A stretch of 64,000 nucleotides of DNA from a virus: positions 1 to 64,000 of IMG/VR virus record IMGVR_UViG_3300025695_000010; one strand, 5' to 3'. Position numbers and translations under genes: made by a program. The notes below the pieces were generated by a model, which worked only from the letters and a program-made list of their open reading frames with translations, was not told the origin of the DNA and searched no databases. Every line of letters starts with the position of its first letter. Positions within the stretch are counted from its first letter, which is position 1. Shown here one piece after another: positions 16,282 through 26,300 of this stretch.

Positions 16282-17091
16282 ATGACTACTCGAGTAAGTT
16301 CGCCTTCAAATTTTTCAGGCAATCAATCTAACAATAACACCCCTATATCGGATTTTTTAGGCAATGTCAACAACCTAATGTCTAGTATAAGAAGTAGAAA
16401 CATTCGACCCGGAGCAGAACCAGCACAAGCTAACGCTGTACAGGCTAGTTTTAGTTACACTGATGAGTACACTGACGATTGGAGAGTGCGAATCTCGATG
16501 CCTTCAACTGGTGCATTTTCTAGTAGTCCTATTCTTGCTCCATTAAGAAATACAAATAACTCCTTAGTTTGGCCAACCGTGCCTACAGTACTACTTAGTC
16601 AAAGTGCAAACTACAATGAACTAACTCATACACATAATAATTATGCTTTTCCGCAATATGAAAGTAGCAGAGTTGAAGATATTCAAGTATCTGGACAGTT
16701 TCCAGTACAAAATTCTGAAGATGGAAAGTATTGGATAGCCGCAGTTCACTTTTTACGAAGTGTTAGCAAAATGTCATATGGTCAAACTAGTAATAAAGGA
16801 GCTCCACCGCCCTTAATGAAACTAAATGGATATGGAGATTATGTTTTAAAAAATATTCCTGTTTTACTTACATCGTTTACTGTAGATTTACCAGCTGATG
16901 TAGATTATATTAAATCAGAATTTTCTACAGGTGCAGATGTTGACGGATTTGGACTGTCTAATAACGGTATGGTTCCTACATTAAGCACAATTACGTGTGT
17001 GTTTAAAGTTGCATACAGCAGAAACAAAGTTAATCAATTTAGTTTAGATAGTTTTGTTAATGGTAATTTAATTGATCAAGGATATTTATAA
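16282..17091 (+). CDS. Baseplate tail-tube initiator/cap, gp48/gp54-like
   Basis: Protein of 269 residues. The N-terminus is polar and disordered (MTTRVSSPSNFSGNQSNNNT). The folded part has DEYTDDWRVRISMPS (about 60-74), YPQYESSRVEDIQVSGQFPV-like strands, HFLRSVSKMSYGQ (about 150-162) and IPVLLTSFTVDLPADVDYI (about 190-208), the pattern of tube-fold proteins that nucleate the tail tube on the baseplate in T4 (gp48, gp54). I cannot decide between the two by eye. It starts the plus-strand tail operon and overlaps gp53 by one base. Confidence 0.75.
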   Translation: MTTRVSSPSNFSGNQSNNNTPISDFLGNVNNLMSSIRSRNIRPGAEPAQANAVQASFSYTDEYTDDWRVRISMPSTGAFSSSPILAPLRNTNNSLVWPTVPTVLLSQSANYNELTHTHNNYAFPQYESSRVEDIQVSGQFPVQNSEDGKYWIAAVHFLRSVSKMSYGQTSNKGAPPPLMKLNGYGDYVLKNIPVLLTSFTVDLPADVDYIKSEFSTGADVDGFGLSNNGMVPTLSTITCVFKVAYSRNKVNQFSLDSFVNGNLIDQGYL

Positions 17092-17393
17092 TGGCAGAGT
17101 ATAGTAATGCAAGCCCTTATGCTTCTACTCCACTAGCTAAGGATGGATCATTGGGATATTTCAGTATAAGGCCTGTTCCGGCACAGGATGATGATATACT
17201 TTATACAATAGAACCGCAGTACGAAAGTAGACCAGACTTGTTAGCATACGACTTATACGGTAATACTAAATTATGGTGGATATTTACACAAAGAAATATG
17301 GACACTATTGAAGATCCTATAAATGATTTTAAAGCAGGAATACAAATTTTCTTGCCAAAGAGTTCAAATATTAAAAGGGTACTAGGAATTTAA
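17091..17393 (+). CDS. 53: Baseplate wedge protein gp53
   Basis: Protein of 100 residues, shorter than T4 gp53 (196). It shows the LysM-like wedge signature RPDLLAYDLYGNTKLWWIFT followed by RNMDTIEDPINDFKAGIQIF and LPKSS. In T4 gp53 joins wedges to the hub. One-base overlaps on both sides (17091, 17393) place it in a translationally coupled baseplate operon. Confidence 0.9.
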   Translation: MAEYSNASPYASTPLAKDGSLGYFSIRPVPAQDDDILYTIEPQYESRPDLLAYDLYGNTKLWWIFTQRNMDTIEDPINDFKAGIQIFLPKSSNIKRVLGI

Positions 17394-19513
17394 TGTCTTT
17401 AAACAATCCGTTACATCAATTTAGTACATTTAATACTATTTTTACTTTATCTGTATTAACTGCTGGAGAAATAAATTCTCCTAATTCAACATACAAGATT
17501 AGAGAACCTAGTCATGTTCTTTTGAGATCAGGCGGCGGCGCAGTAAACAAGACAACAACTTATTATGAAGACAGACTGGGCATAAAGTTAGAATATTTTA
17601 TTGATAATGTAAACATCGAAAGTTTAGTTATGAATAATAGTACAACTCGTAGCTCTAATGCTACTGCAATATCTTTTGATATTATAGAACCGTATTCAAT
17701 GGGGTTATTTTTACAGACAATAGCTATTGCAGCCAAAGAAGCATACGGAAATGAATATGTAAACTACTTAGATACTCCTTACCTGCTTTCTATTGAGTTT
17801 ATTGGATACGACGACGACGGATATCCGGTTGCAGTGCAAGATAATCTAACTAGACATTATCCAATACAATTAACTGACATGCAATTTGATGTATCTGCAA
17901 GCGGCAGTCAATATTCTATTGAAGCAATTCCATGGAACGAAAGTGCATTTTTTGATCAAATAGAAAGAACTAATAGCGATATACAAATTACTGGTAGAAC
18001 TGTTGCAGAAGTATTACAAGACGGTCCGTTTAGCTTGTCAACTGTATTAAATGCAAACTTACAACGACAAGTAGCAGAAGGTAAAGAAGTTGAAGCTGAT
18101 AGCATTGCAATTATCTTTCCGCAATCTATCTCTTCTACTAATAATTTAGGAACTTTGCAAGCTACACAAATTGATGCAGCACAGCAAAATATGGATGTTG
18201 CTAATCAAGGGGTGCCTGGTGCAGTAATATCAGGATTTCAAACCGGCGTTTTAGATAGCGGAGTAGGACAAAATACAGTAGATCCTTCAATAAAAAATTA
18301 TGTTGATAATTTTGTTGCAGATCAGCAAGAAGATTTTGGAGTTGCAGAATCTTTAGGACTTAATGACTTTGGCGCAGCTAAAATAATTGATGGATTTCAA
18401 GAAACTGGTAAAACTCCTATGCCTACTGAATTAAAACAGTATAGAAATGATGTTTTTAATCGGAGTGATATAACACTTGACAACGAATTGCGAGTTTATA
18501 GCTATGGTCAGAATACAAAAATTACTAAAGTTATTGAAGATGTTATTTTAAGTAGTAAATGGGGACAAGGATTAACTGAAATATCGCCAGATACTAACGG
18601 TTATATTGATTGGTTTAGAGTACAAAGTAAAGTTTTATTAGATGGAAATAAAACTCAGCAAAGACACAGTGGCAGACTTGCTAGGACTTATGTATATGAA
18701 GTTGTTCCTTACAAAGTTCATATGAGTACAATTCAATTACCAACCACAGGCGGCCCAGGGTATGGCCCGATGCAAAATTCTGTTGCAAAAGAATATAATT
18801 ATATCTATACTGGAGAAAATAGTGATATTTTAAATTTTGATATAAGATTAAACGCAGCTTTTTTTGTAGGTTTAAAAACAGACTTAGGAAATATCAACAA
18901 CGATCATGCTACAGGTGCAACGCAAGATAATACTAATCAAACCGCAGTTGAATACGTACAAGTTTCAACTAGTAGTGGTGTTGAGAATCCCGGCGGTTTA
19001 GCAAAAACTGGTAACTTGTTATCATCTAATACTAGCAGTGCTGGAGGAAATGGTATTAGTAATAGTAAAATATCTGCTGCACAGCAATTTCATAATTTAA
19101 TTGTTAATAGTGATGTAGATTTACTAGAACTTGATTTAGATATTTTTGGCGATCCTTATTTTATGGCAGATAGCGGTATGGGAAATTACAACAGCCCAGA
19201 ATCTTCGTTATTTGTAAACTCAGACGGGAGCTTAGACTATCAACGTAGTGAAACAAGTGTAATTGTTAATTTTAGAACACCTATTGATTATAATGATGCT
19301 ACAGGCGGTATGTTTTTTCCAGAAGATCAGTCTATAGCGGTTGATGCGTTTAGTGGGTTATATAGAGTGTTAGCAATTTCTAATACAATTAGCGGTGGTA
19401 AATTTACTCAAAGGTTAAACTTATTAAGACTTAGAAATCAAGACGAAGTGCCTCAAGAAGAAACTACAACAATTCTTCAAGATGGTGCAACCGGTCCATA
19501 TACACCGTTTTAA
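17393..19513 (+). CDS. Baseplate hub protein, probable gp27 equivalent
   Basis: Protein of 706 residues placed between gp53 and the gp5-like spike, where contractile tails encode the trimeric hub adaptor joining tube and spike. The N-terminus (FSTFNTIFTLSVLTAGEINS) and the stretch SFDIIEPYSMGLFLQTIAIA (about 99-118) are strand-rich, and the segment with PYLLSIEFIGYDDDGYP fits a tube-like fold. The C-terminal part (PYFMADSGMGNYNSPESSLF, IVNFRTPIDYN, YRVLAISNTISGGKFTQRLN) resembles the end of hub proteins that pack on the spike. It is much longer than T4 gp27 (391), with an insert around residues 240-420. Role inferred from position and these features. Confidence 0.65.
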   Translation: MSLNNPLHQFSTFNTIFTLSVLTAGEINSPNSTYKIREPSHVLLRSGGGAVNKTTTYYEDRLGIKLEYFIDNVNIESLVMNNSTTRSSNATAISFDIIEPYSMGLFLQTIAIAAKEAYGNEYVNYLDTPYLLSIEFIGYDDDGYPVAVQDNLTRHYPIQLTDMQFDVSASGSQYSIEAIPWNESAFFDQIERTNSDIQITGRTVAEVLQDGPFSLSTVLNANLQRQVAEGKEVEADSIAIIFPQSISSTNNLGTLQATQIDAAQQNMDVANQGVPGAVISGFQTGVLDSGVGQNTVDPSIKNYVDNFVADQQEDFGVAESLGLNDFGAAKIIDGFQETGKTPMPTELKQYRNDVFNRSDITLDNELRVYSYGQNTKITKVIEDVILSSKWGQGLTEISPDTNGYIDWFRVQSKVLLDGNKTQQRHSGRLARTYVYEVVPYKVHMSTIQLPTTGGPGYGPMQNSVAKEYNYIYTGENSDILNFDIRLNAAFFVGLKTDLGNINNDHATGATQDNTNQTAVEYVQVSTSSGVENPGGLAKTGNLLSSNTSSAGGNGISNSKISAAQQFHNLIVNSDVDLLELDLDIFGDPYFMADSGMGNYNSPESSLFVNSDGSLDYQRSETSVIVNFRTPIDYNDATGGMFFPEDQSIAVDAFSGLYRVLAISNTISGGKFTQRLNLLRLRNQDEVPQEETTTILQDGATGPYTPF

Positions 19514-19522
19514 GGAAACAGA

Positions 19523-21364
19523 ATGTCACAAGATAATACAAAAAATAATGAGTTAACAAGAACACAGGATGATCCTAACAGTGCTAAAAAATACGGCTTT
19601 AAAGTTGGGCGTATTGTTAGTCATTTAGACCCTCATTATATGGGAGGTTTAAAAGTTACAATAATTAACTTTGATACTGCTGGCAACGAACTAGAAGACG
19701 TTGGCGAAACGATCGATGTTGATTATGCTCCTGTTTTTTATGGAACTACTCCTGCTGAACATTTAACACCAGGTGAAGCATATTCTGATACACAGCAAAG
19801 TTATGGGTTTTGGGCAGTTCCTCCGGACGTAGGAACACGGGTATTATGTGGTTTTGTCGACGGAGATGTTAATAGGGGTTATTGGTTTGCTTGTATTCAA
19901 GATAGATTTATGAACTTTATGGTTCCAGGCGGACAGCCTGCAACTGAGTACTATAAAGGAAAACCTCCAGAAGGTGTAAAAGGTAAAAAACTACCAACAG
20001 CAGAATACAACAAAAAAACAGATGGCGAAAAACAAAAAGATCCTACAAAAAACAAAAAGCCTCTTAACTTAAAATTTATAGAAAAGTTAAAAGAATCAGG
20101 ATTAGCAGAAGACGATATTCGTGGTATAACAAGTACAAGTGCTAGAAGAGAAATACCTAGTTCGGTTTATGGAATGAGTAGTCCAGGACCAGTGGACAAA
20201 GCAGGACCAAGGGCACAACGAGGCACAAAAGATAATAAAGCAACTGTTCCAAAAAGTAGATTAGGTGGACAGAGCATTGTAATTGACGACGGCGATGATA
20301 AAAGATTACGCAAAGGGCCAGCAGATAGCGTTCCTTATGAATATATTGATCAAGAATTAAGTTCCGGCGGCGATAAATCTATTCCGCACAACGAAATGGT
20401 TCGTTTAAGAACACGTACAGGACATCAAATCTTATTACACAACAGCGAAGATTTAATTTATATTTCAAACGGAAGAGGAACAAGCTGGATTGAATTATCT
20501 AGTAATGGTAAAATTGATATCTACGCACAGGATAGTATAAGTGTTCATAGTGAACAAGACATTAATTTTGTTGCTGATAGAGATATTAATTTAGAAGCAG
20601 GTAGAAACATCAACACTAATGCTGTTCAGAATCAATATCACACCGTAGGTAAAAATATTGAAAATCGTGTAGGAGAAACATACAAAACGAGTGCTGCAAC
20701 TAACATAGAGTTATATGCAGTTCAAGACAATTATGTTACTGCTGGCGAAAGAAATATGTTTAATAGTTATTTGCAAACTCATATCACATCTCTCCAAGAT
20801 ATGCATATTTTAAGCGAAAAAAATATATTTTCAAAATCTTTTGAAAACACACACATAACAGCTGATAAGAGTTTATTTTATACTGCACTAGAAGGAATTG
20901 AAGGCATATCGGGTTCGGGTGATATGAAACTACAAGTTGGTGCAAACTGTGAAATTTTAGTTGGAAAAGATACTAAAATAACTAGCGGCGGCAGTAGTAA
21001 TATTAGCAGTGGAAAAGGACACTACGAAACTGCTGTTCCAATCCATATGAACGGCCCTACAGCAGCTACCGCAACAGAAGCAACAGCAGCAGAACCTTCT
21101 ATAGAATCGCCAATTATACAAGAAGTATCATTGGCAGCATTATTTCCAGGCAGAGTTCCACAACACGAACCGTGGAGCGGGCATGAAAATTGGGATCCTG
21201 CCGCAGTTACGCCAGATAAAACAGAAGCCAAGCCAGATAGCCAGGATATTCATATTCCTATTGAAGACGAATCGAGACTTGCCACTGATAGAGGGCTAAT
21301 CAGTGATGTATGGGATAGCGGAGAAGGTATTAAATATCCTGAAATACCGCAAAGGCCAAGATAA
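19523..21364 (+). CDS. 5: Baseplate central spike, gp5-like without lysozyme
   Basis: Protein of 613 residues. An OB-fold lies at about residues 24-140 (KVGRIVSHLDPHYMGGLKVT, VPPDVGTRVLCGFVDGDVNR, YWFACIQDRFMNFMVPG), as in gp5/VgrG. Next comes a charged linker (about 145-215) rich in Lys and Pro, then from about 275 a long run of short strands (MVRLRTRTGHQILLHNSEDL, IELSSNGKIDIYAQDSI, DINFVADRDINLEAGRNINT) typical of the triple-stranded beta-helix. The T4 lysozyme domain that should sit between them is absent. The C-terminus is an Ala/Glu-rich tail that may be disordered. It acts at the tail tip to pierce the envelope. Confidence 0.9.
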   Translation: MSQDNTKNNELTRTQDDPNSAKKYGFKVGRIVSHLDPHYMGGLKVTIINFDTAGNELEDVGETIDVDYAPVFYGTTPAEHLTPGEAYSDTQQSYGFWAVPPDVGTRVLCGFVDGDVNRGYWFACIQDRFMNFMVPGGQPATEYYKGKPPEGVKGKKLPTAEYNKKTDGEKQKDPTKNKKPLNLKFIEKLKESGLAEDDIRGITSTSARREIPSSVYGMSSPGPVDKAGPRAQRGTKDNKATVPKSRLGGQSIVIDDGDDKRLRKGPADSVPYEYIDQELSSGGDKSIPHNEMVRLRTRTGHQILLHNSEDLIYISNGRGTSWIELSSNGKIDIYAQDSISVHSEQDINFVADRDINLEAGRNINTNAVQNQYHTVGKNIENRVGETYKTSAATNIELYAVQDNYVTAGERNMFNSYLQTHITSLQDMHILSEKNIFSKSFENTHITADKSLFYTALEGIEGISGSGDMKLQVGANCEILVGKDTKITSGGSSNISSGKGHYETAVPIHMNGPTAATATEATAAEPSIESPIIQEVSLAALFPGRVPQHEPWSGHENWDPAAVTPDKTEAKPDSQDIHIPIEDESRLATDRGLISDVWDSGEGIKYPEIPQRPR

Positions 21365-21376
21365 GAGGGAAAATAC

Positions 21377-22894
21377 ATGTCCATTGTTAGAGATAGAAAT
21401 GGTAATATAGTAAGAGACAGCAGGGGAAATGCTATTAGTAGTATTCCGCAAGTTTTCGGAGTTAATAATGGTTCTGTAAGTACAAATCCAATTGGAGAGA
21501 TTATTCGTCCAATTTCGTCTACACTAAGTTCGTTAGGACAAAGCATTAATACACAGATTAGAGACTTTCGTGCTCCTCAAAGTTTTTCTCGAAACGCACA
21601 GCAACTTGTTACAGATACATTAGGATCTAATGGCGCTATTAATATAAATGCAAATGGATTGTTTGCTAGAGTAACACAAAATAATTCAAGTTTCGGATTT
21701 GATAATGGCAGTGCAGGCGTAGTTATTCAAGATGGACAACTGGGTGGGTTTCGAGTAGGAAACGCCGGTATTGGGTTTCAAGATGGAAAAATACAAGGAA
21801 TTACAGCAGGTCCTTTGAGTCTTGGATTTGATGGAAATGGAAACATTTCAGGCGGAAATATTTCTGCAGGCCCGCTAAGTCTAAGTTTAACCGAAGGCGG
21901 TCTTAGCGGTGGATTTAATAACGGTCCTTTGAATTTTGAATTTGGTCCTCAAGGCATTACAAGCGGTTCGTTTAGTGCTGGCGGCATAACTGCTGGTTTT
22001 GGACCAGATGGTTTTGGCATTGGCGGATCAATTGGCGGTCTTAATTTTAGTATTGGTGCTGGTGGATTTTCTTTAGGATTAGGAGGTAGTTATTTTGGCT
22101 TTGGCGGTGGCGGACCACATACAGTTGGAGGCAACGGAACTGGTGCAATTGACAGATATCAAAAAGAAAATCCAACACAAGTAACTAATCCGGGCGAAAG
22201 CCCTGTTGAAATTACAATTGATACATTTTTAAAAGGTAGCGGCGGCGCCGCTGGTCTTGGAGGATTAGTACAAGGACTATTAGGCTCAGTAGCTGGTGCA
22301 GCATTGCTTTCAAGTATTGCAGGAGACCTGTTAAAACAAGTTGGCGGATTAGCTGGACCTTTAGGAGATGCATTAGGAAAAATTGGCGGTAGTATCGGTG
22401 ATATAGTTGGAGACTTTGGAACCGGCTTAGGAGATGCACTTAATCAAATTCCAGGCATAGGCCCTGTCCTAACTGGGTTTGGTAGAGGAATTGGCGAATT
22501 TGTTGGCGAAGTTGGTGATGCAATTTTAAGTGCTCCTATAGAAGTTCAAACGATTGTTGCTAGTGCATTTGCACAAAAATTAACAGGTAACCCTATTACT
22601 TTAACAAATAACGAAAGAGGAGAAATACTTGCTGGATTACAATTTGATACTCCTATAGGCCAATTAGCAGTTGATATGGGTTCTGCAACAAGAGCTTTAG
22701 TAAATGCAGCATCTAATAATAACATTACTAATACAGAAAATTTGCTTTCTTTAACAAGTGCAGCGCAAGGATTTAATGTAATAGCTGGTAACAATATTAT
22801 GTCTAATGGTAGAATAGGTACAAATTCTAATAATCCAATAGTATTAGATAGAAACGGATATCTAATAGACCCTAATTTGGGTACAATTTCCTAA
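21377..22894 (+). CDS. Gly-rich beta-repeat protein between spike and gp25
   Basis: Protein of 505 residues, not recognised. Residues about 85-250 form irregular repeats such as GPLSLGFDGNGNISGG, GPLSLSLTEGGLSGGF and GPLNFEFGPQGITSGS, a pattern expected of a beta-solenoid or roll. Residues about 275-390 are Gly/Ala/Leu-rich and hydrophobic (AAGLGGLVQGLLGSVAGAAL, LGDALGKIGGSIGDIVGDFG), amphipathic or membrane-active in look. The C-terminus is polar. Position right after the spike gene and before gp25 suggests a baseplate or spike-tip part, or a substitute for the missing lysozyme activity; neither is shown by the sequence. Confidence 0.7.
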   Translation: MSIVRDRNGNIVRDSRGNAISSIPQVFGVNNGSVSTNPIGEIIRPISSTLSSLGQSINTQIRDFRAPQSFSRNAQQLVTDTLGSNGAININANGLFARVTQNNSSFGFDNGSAGVVIQDGQLGGFRVGNAGIGFQDGKIQGITAGPLSLGFDGNGNISGGNISAGPLSLSLTEGGLSGGFNNGPLNFEFGPQGITSGSFSAGGITAGFGPDGFGIGGSIGGLNFSIGAGGFSLGLGGSYFGFGGGGPHTVGGNGTGAIDRYQKENPTQVTNPGESPVEITIDTFLKGSGGAAGLGGLVQGLLGSVAGAALLSSIAGDLLKQVGGLAGPLGDALGKIGGSIGDIVGDFGTGLGDALNQIPGIGPVLTGFGRGIGEFVGEVGDAILSAPIEVQTIVASAFAQKLTGNPITLTNNERGEILAGLQFDTPIGQLAVDMGSATRALVNAASNNNITNTENLLSLTSAAQGFNVIAGNNIMSNGRIGTNSNNPIVLDRNGYLIDPNLGTIS

Positions 22895-22906
22895 GGTAAA
22901 TACGTT

Positions 22907-23335
22907 ATGGTACAAAGAATATATAAAAATACATCTGTTGGCACAAATACAAAGCAATCGCCTGTAACTAGTAAATCTTATAGGGGCGTGAGTACAGTTG
23001 GACGTCCTAAAAAATTTAAAATTTATGATTTAGATCTTATAAAACAAGATATATTAAATCATTTCCATATTCGTCAAGGCGAAAAGCTAGAAAATCCAAC
23101 ATTTGGAACTATTATTTGGGACATATTATTTGAACCACTAACCGACGATTTAAAATTAGCTGTTGAAAAAAATGTTACAGAAATTATCAATTATGACCCA
23201 AGAGTAAGTGTTGATAAAGTTGCAATTGACAGTTACGAACATGGCATTCAAATTGAAGTGCAGCTAACATATTTAACTTACAGTATCAGTGAAAAATTAC
23301 AACTTAGATTTGATCAGAATGCAGGTTTAATTTAA
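22907..23335 (+). CDS. 25: Baseplate wedge protein gp25
   Basis: Protein of 142 residues of the GPW/gp25 family (T4: 132), with a fold related to lysozyme but structural in role. Signature: NHFHIRQGEKLENPTFGTII followed by WDILFEPLTDDL (about residues 53-84), then DPRVSVDKVAID. In T4 gp25 nucleates the sheath and binds gp6 and gp53. It has an AAGG ribosome site and is followed by gp6 after a short gap with a late promoter. Confidence 0.95.
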   Translation: MVQRIYKNTSVGTNTKQSPVTSKSYRGVSTVGRPKKFKIYDLDLIKQDILNHFHIRQGEKLENPTFGTIIWDILFEPLTDDLKLAVEKNVTEIINYDPRVSVDKVAIDSYEHGIQIEVQLTYLTYSISEKLQLRFDQNAGLI

Positions 23336-23355
23336 CTGCGCATATTATTCAATGC

Positions 23356-23363
23356 GATAAATA
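23356..23363 (+). promoter_or_regulatory. Late promoter before gp6
   Basis: GATAAATATTATTGTATTAAAGG: GATAAATA core 24 bp before the gp6 ATG, followed by an AAAGGA ribosome site. It is one of several internal late promoters in the tail operon. Confidence 0.65.
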
Positions 23364-23387
23364 TTATTGTATTAAAGGAATATCTCT

Positions 23388-26300
23388 ATGGCTATAACTG
23401 ATAGACAAAACAAACTACTAAAGTCGGAAGATTGGAAGCGTATCTACCAAACTTTTAAAAACGCAGACTTTAAGAGCTATGATTTTGACAATCTACGCAG
23501 AACAATGATCAATTACCTGCGTGAAAATTATCCTGAAGATTTTAACGACTATATTGAAAGTAGTGAATATATTGCTCTTATAGACTTAATTGCGTTCTTA
23601 GGACAAAACATTAGCTATCGTGTTGATTTAAATGCCAGAGATAACTTCTTAGAGTTAGCCGAACGTAGAGAAAGTGTGCTAAGACATGCTAGGTTACTAA
23701 GTTACAATCCAAAAAGAAATAAGCCGGCAAATGGATTATTAAAGATTGTAAGTTTAAGTACAACTGAAACAATTGTTGATAGCAACAATTTAAACCTTAC
23801 CAATCAAAGTATTTTATGGAATGATACCACTAACTCAAATTGGAGAGAACAGTTTACAAGGATTTTAAATGCTGCACTTCCATCTCAAAACGGTATTGGT
23901 AAGCCATTAAAAAACGGAAATATAAGTGGTATAACAACTCAGTTATATAGATTTAATGGTACAAGTAATACTGTTCCAGTTTACGAATTTTCTAAATCTG
24001 TTGACAATAAAAAAGAAAATTTTGAAGTTGTAAGCACTAATTTTAATGAAAACAACATTTACGAAGAAGCTCCGTTACCAGGAAACAATTTAGCTTTCTT
24101 GTATAGAGATAACGGCCAAGGCCCTGGTAGTTCAAACAGCGGTTATTTTTTACATTTTAGACAAGGTAAACTTTTAAATAATCAGTTCCAATTAGATGTT
24201 GCTGCACCCCATGAATCTGTAGATGTTAATACTGCAAATATTAACAATGACGATGTATGGCTTTATGGTTTAAATGCTGACGGAAACGAATCTGATTTGT
24301 GGACAAAAGTTGATGCTGTCGAAGGCAACAATATTGTATATAATAGTCTTGAAAAAAATGTTAAGAACATTTACACAGTTTTAACAAAATTAAATGATAC
24401 AATTAGTTTGGTATTTAGTGACGGATTATTTGGCAATATTCCAAAAGGGCAATTTAGGATATATTATAGACAAAGTTCTAATAGATCCTTGCGTATTGTA
24501 CCTTCTGAATTTACCGGTGTTAATGTTGTTGTTCCTTATATTAGTAAAGCAGGAAAAGTTGAAAAAATATCTCTAGTTTTAGAGTTGCAAAATACAATAA
24601 CTAATGCAAGCATTAGTGAAACAAATGCAAGTATTAAGCAAAATGCTCCTTCTAATTACTACACACAGGATCGCTTAATTACAGGCGAAGATTATAATGT
24701 AGGACCGTTAAGTGTTAGTCAAGAAATAGTTAAAACTAAAAGTGTTAATAGAACTAGTAGTGGTGTTAGTAGGTATTTTGATTTAAGAGATTCAACTGGA
24801 AAATATAGCAACACTAACATGTATGGCAATGATGGAATAATTTACAGAGAATATTTAAAAGAAAAGATCAATTTTGAATTCACAAATCAAACAGATATTG
24901 AATTTTTTGCTAGAAATTCAATTGTTGAATTAATTAAAAATAGTAAAATGCGCAACTATTATTTGGATAAGTATCCACGTAACCAGTCTATTGCAAATTT
25001 TCAATTATCTTGGAATAAAGAAACATTTGATTTAAACAGATGTAGTGGTAAATTAATTGATAATGATTCTATTATTGCTACACTTGGAACATTTACAAGT
25101 GGATTGCTAACATATGTAAAGCCTGGTGCATATCTTAAATTTGAAGCACCGTTGGGTTACTATTTTGATAGTACTGACAATAATAAATTAAAACTTGGTA
25201 CAGCAACAGTAAAAGGTGCTATTACTTATAAATGGGTTAAAGTTATAAGTGTCTTTGAAAATGGAACCAGCAACGATCCTGACACTACTTTAGGTCCTGT
25301 AATTTTAAATGACAACATTGAAACAGGTAGTAAACTTGTAGAAATTGTACCTGTTTTAAATAAAATATTAACCGAAGATACTATCAACTTATTTGTTGAG
25401 CAAATGTTTGCATTTAAACGCTTTGGGTTAAGATACGATTTTGAAAAGAGTCAGTGGAACGTTATACTAGATAAAGATTTAAGTTCTTCGCAAGAGTTTA
25501 GTTTAAGTAGTACCGGAGATATTTCTGGCAGAAATTTAGATGGAAGTTGGCTAATATTATTTGAAACAAACGGAGTTTATTACACTGTTACATATCGAGG
25601 ACTTCGTTATGTATTCAGCAGCTTAGATGAAATTAGATTTTATTTTGATAAAGTTGATAAAATTTATGATAGTAGAACACAAAAAATAGTTAAAGATAGA
25701 ATACAACTATTAAACATTAACAATAAGCCTCTTGCTTTAGATTATTTTACTACAGACATTGACTGGCAAATTGTTTCTGATTATATTAACATTGACAATT
25801 ATGTTGATAGTACCAAAGTTGAAATAGATTTTTATGATAGTGACGACGACGGAGTTGTTGATAATCCTGATATTTTTACGGATTTTGTTGCAATAGAAAA
25901 TTCTAGTTATGTTTACGAAAAAAAGATGTCTACCGGCGACGGAGAAGCCTTTTATGCAGTTGATAATACCGTTGAAGGTATTATAGATACATTTGAACTA
26001 GAACAAAATATTGGTGCTCTAAGCCAATACAACGAAGGTGCTGTTTTCTATTTTAGAGCAACAGACATTTTCAAACAACTAAAAAATAATCGTTTATTAA
26101 TCACTGATATGTATCGTGCATTTGTTGGAAGAGATAATATTAAATTTAGATATTATCATGCAGCAAATGAAAATCGTAGATTAGATCCTAGTGTTTCAAA
26201 TATGATAGATACATTCTTGTTAACTAGATCCTACGATACTCAGTATAGAAAATGGTTAATAAATGAAATTGTTGAAAAACCGTTACCTCCAAGCAGCGAC

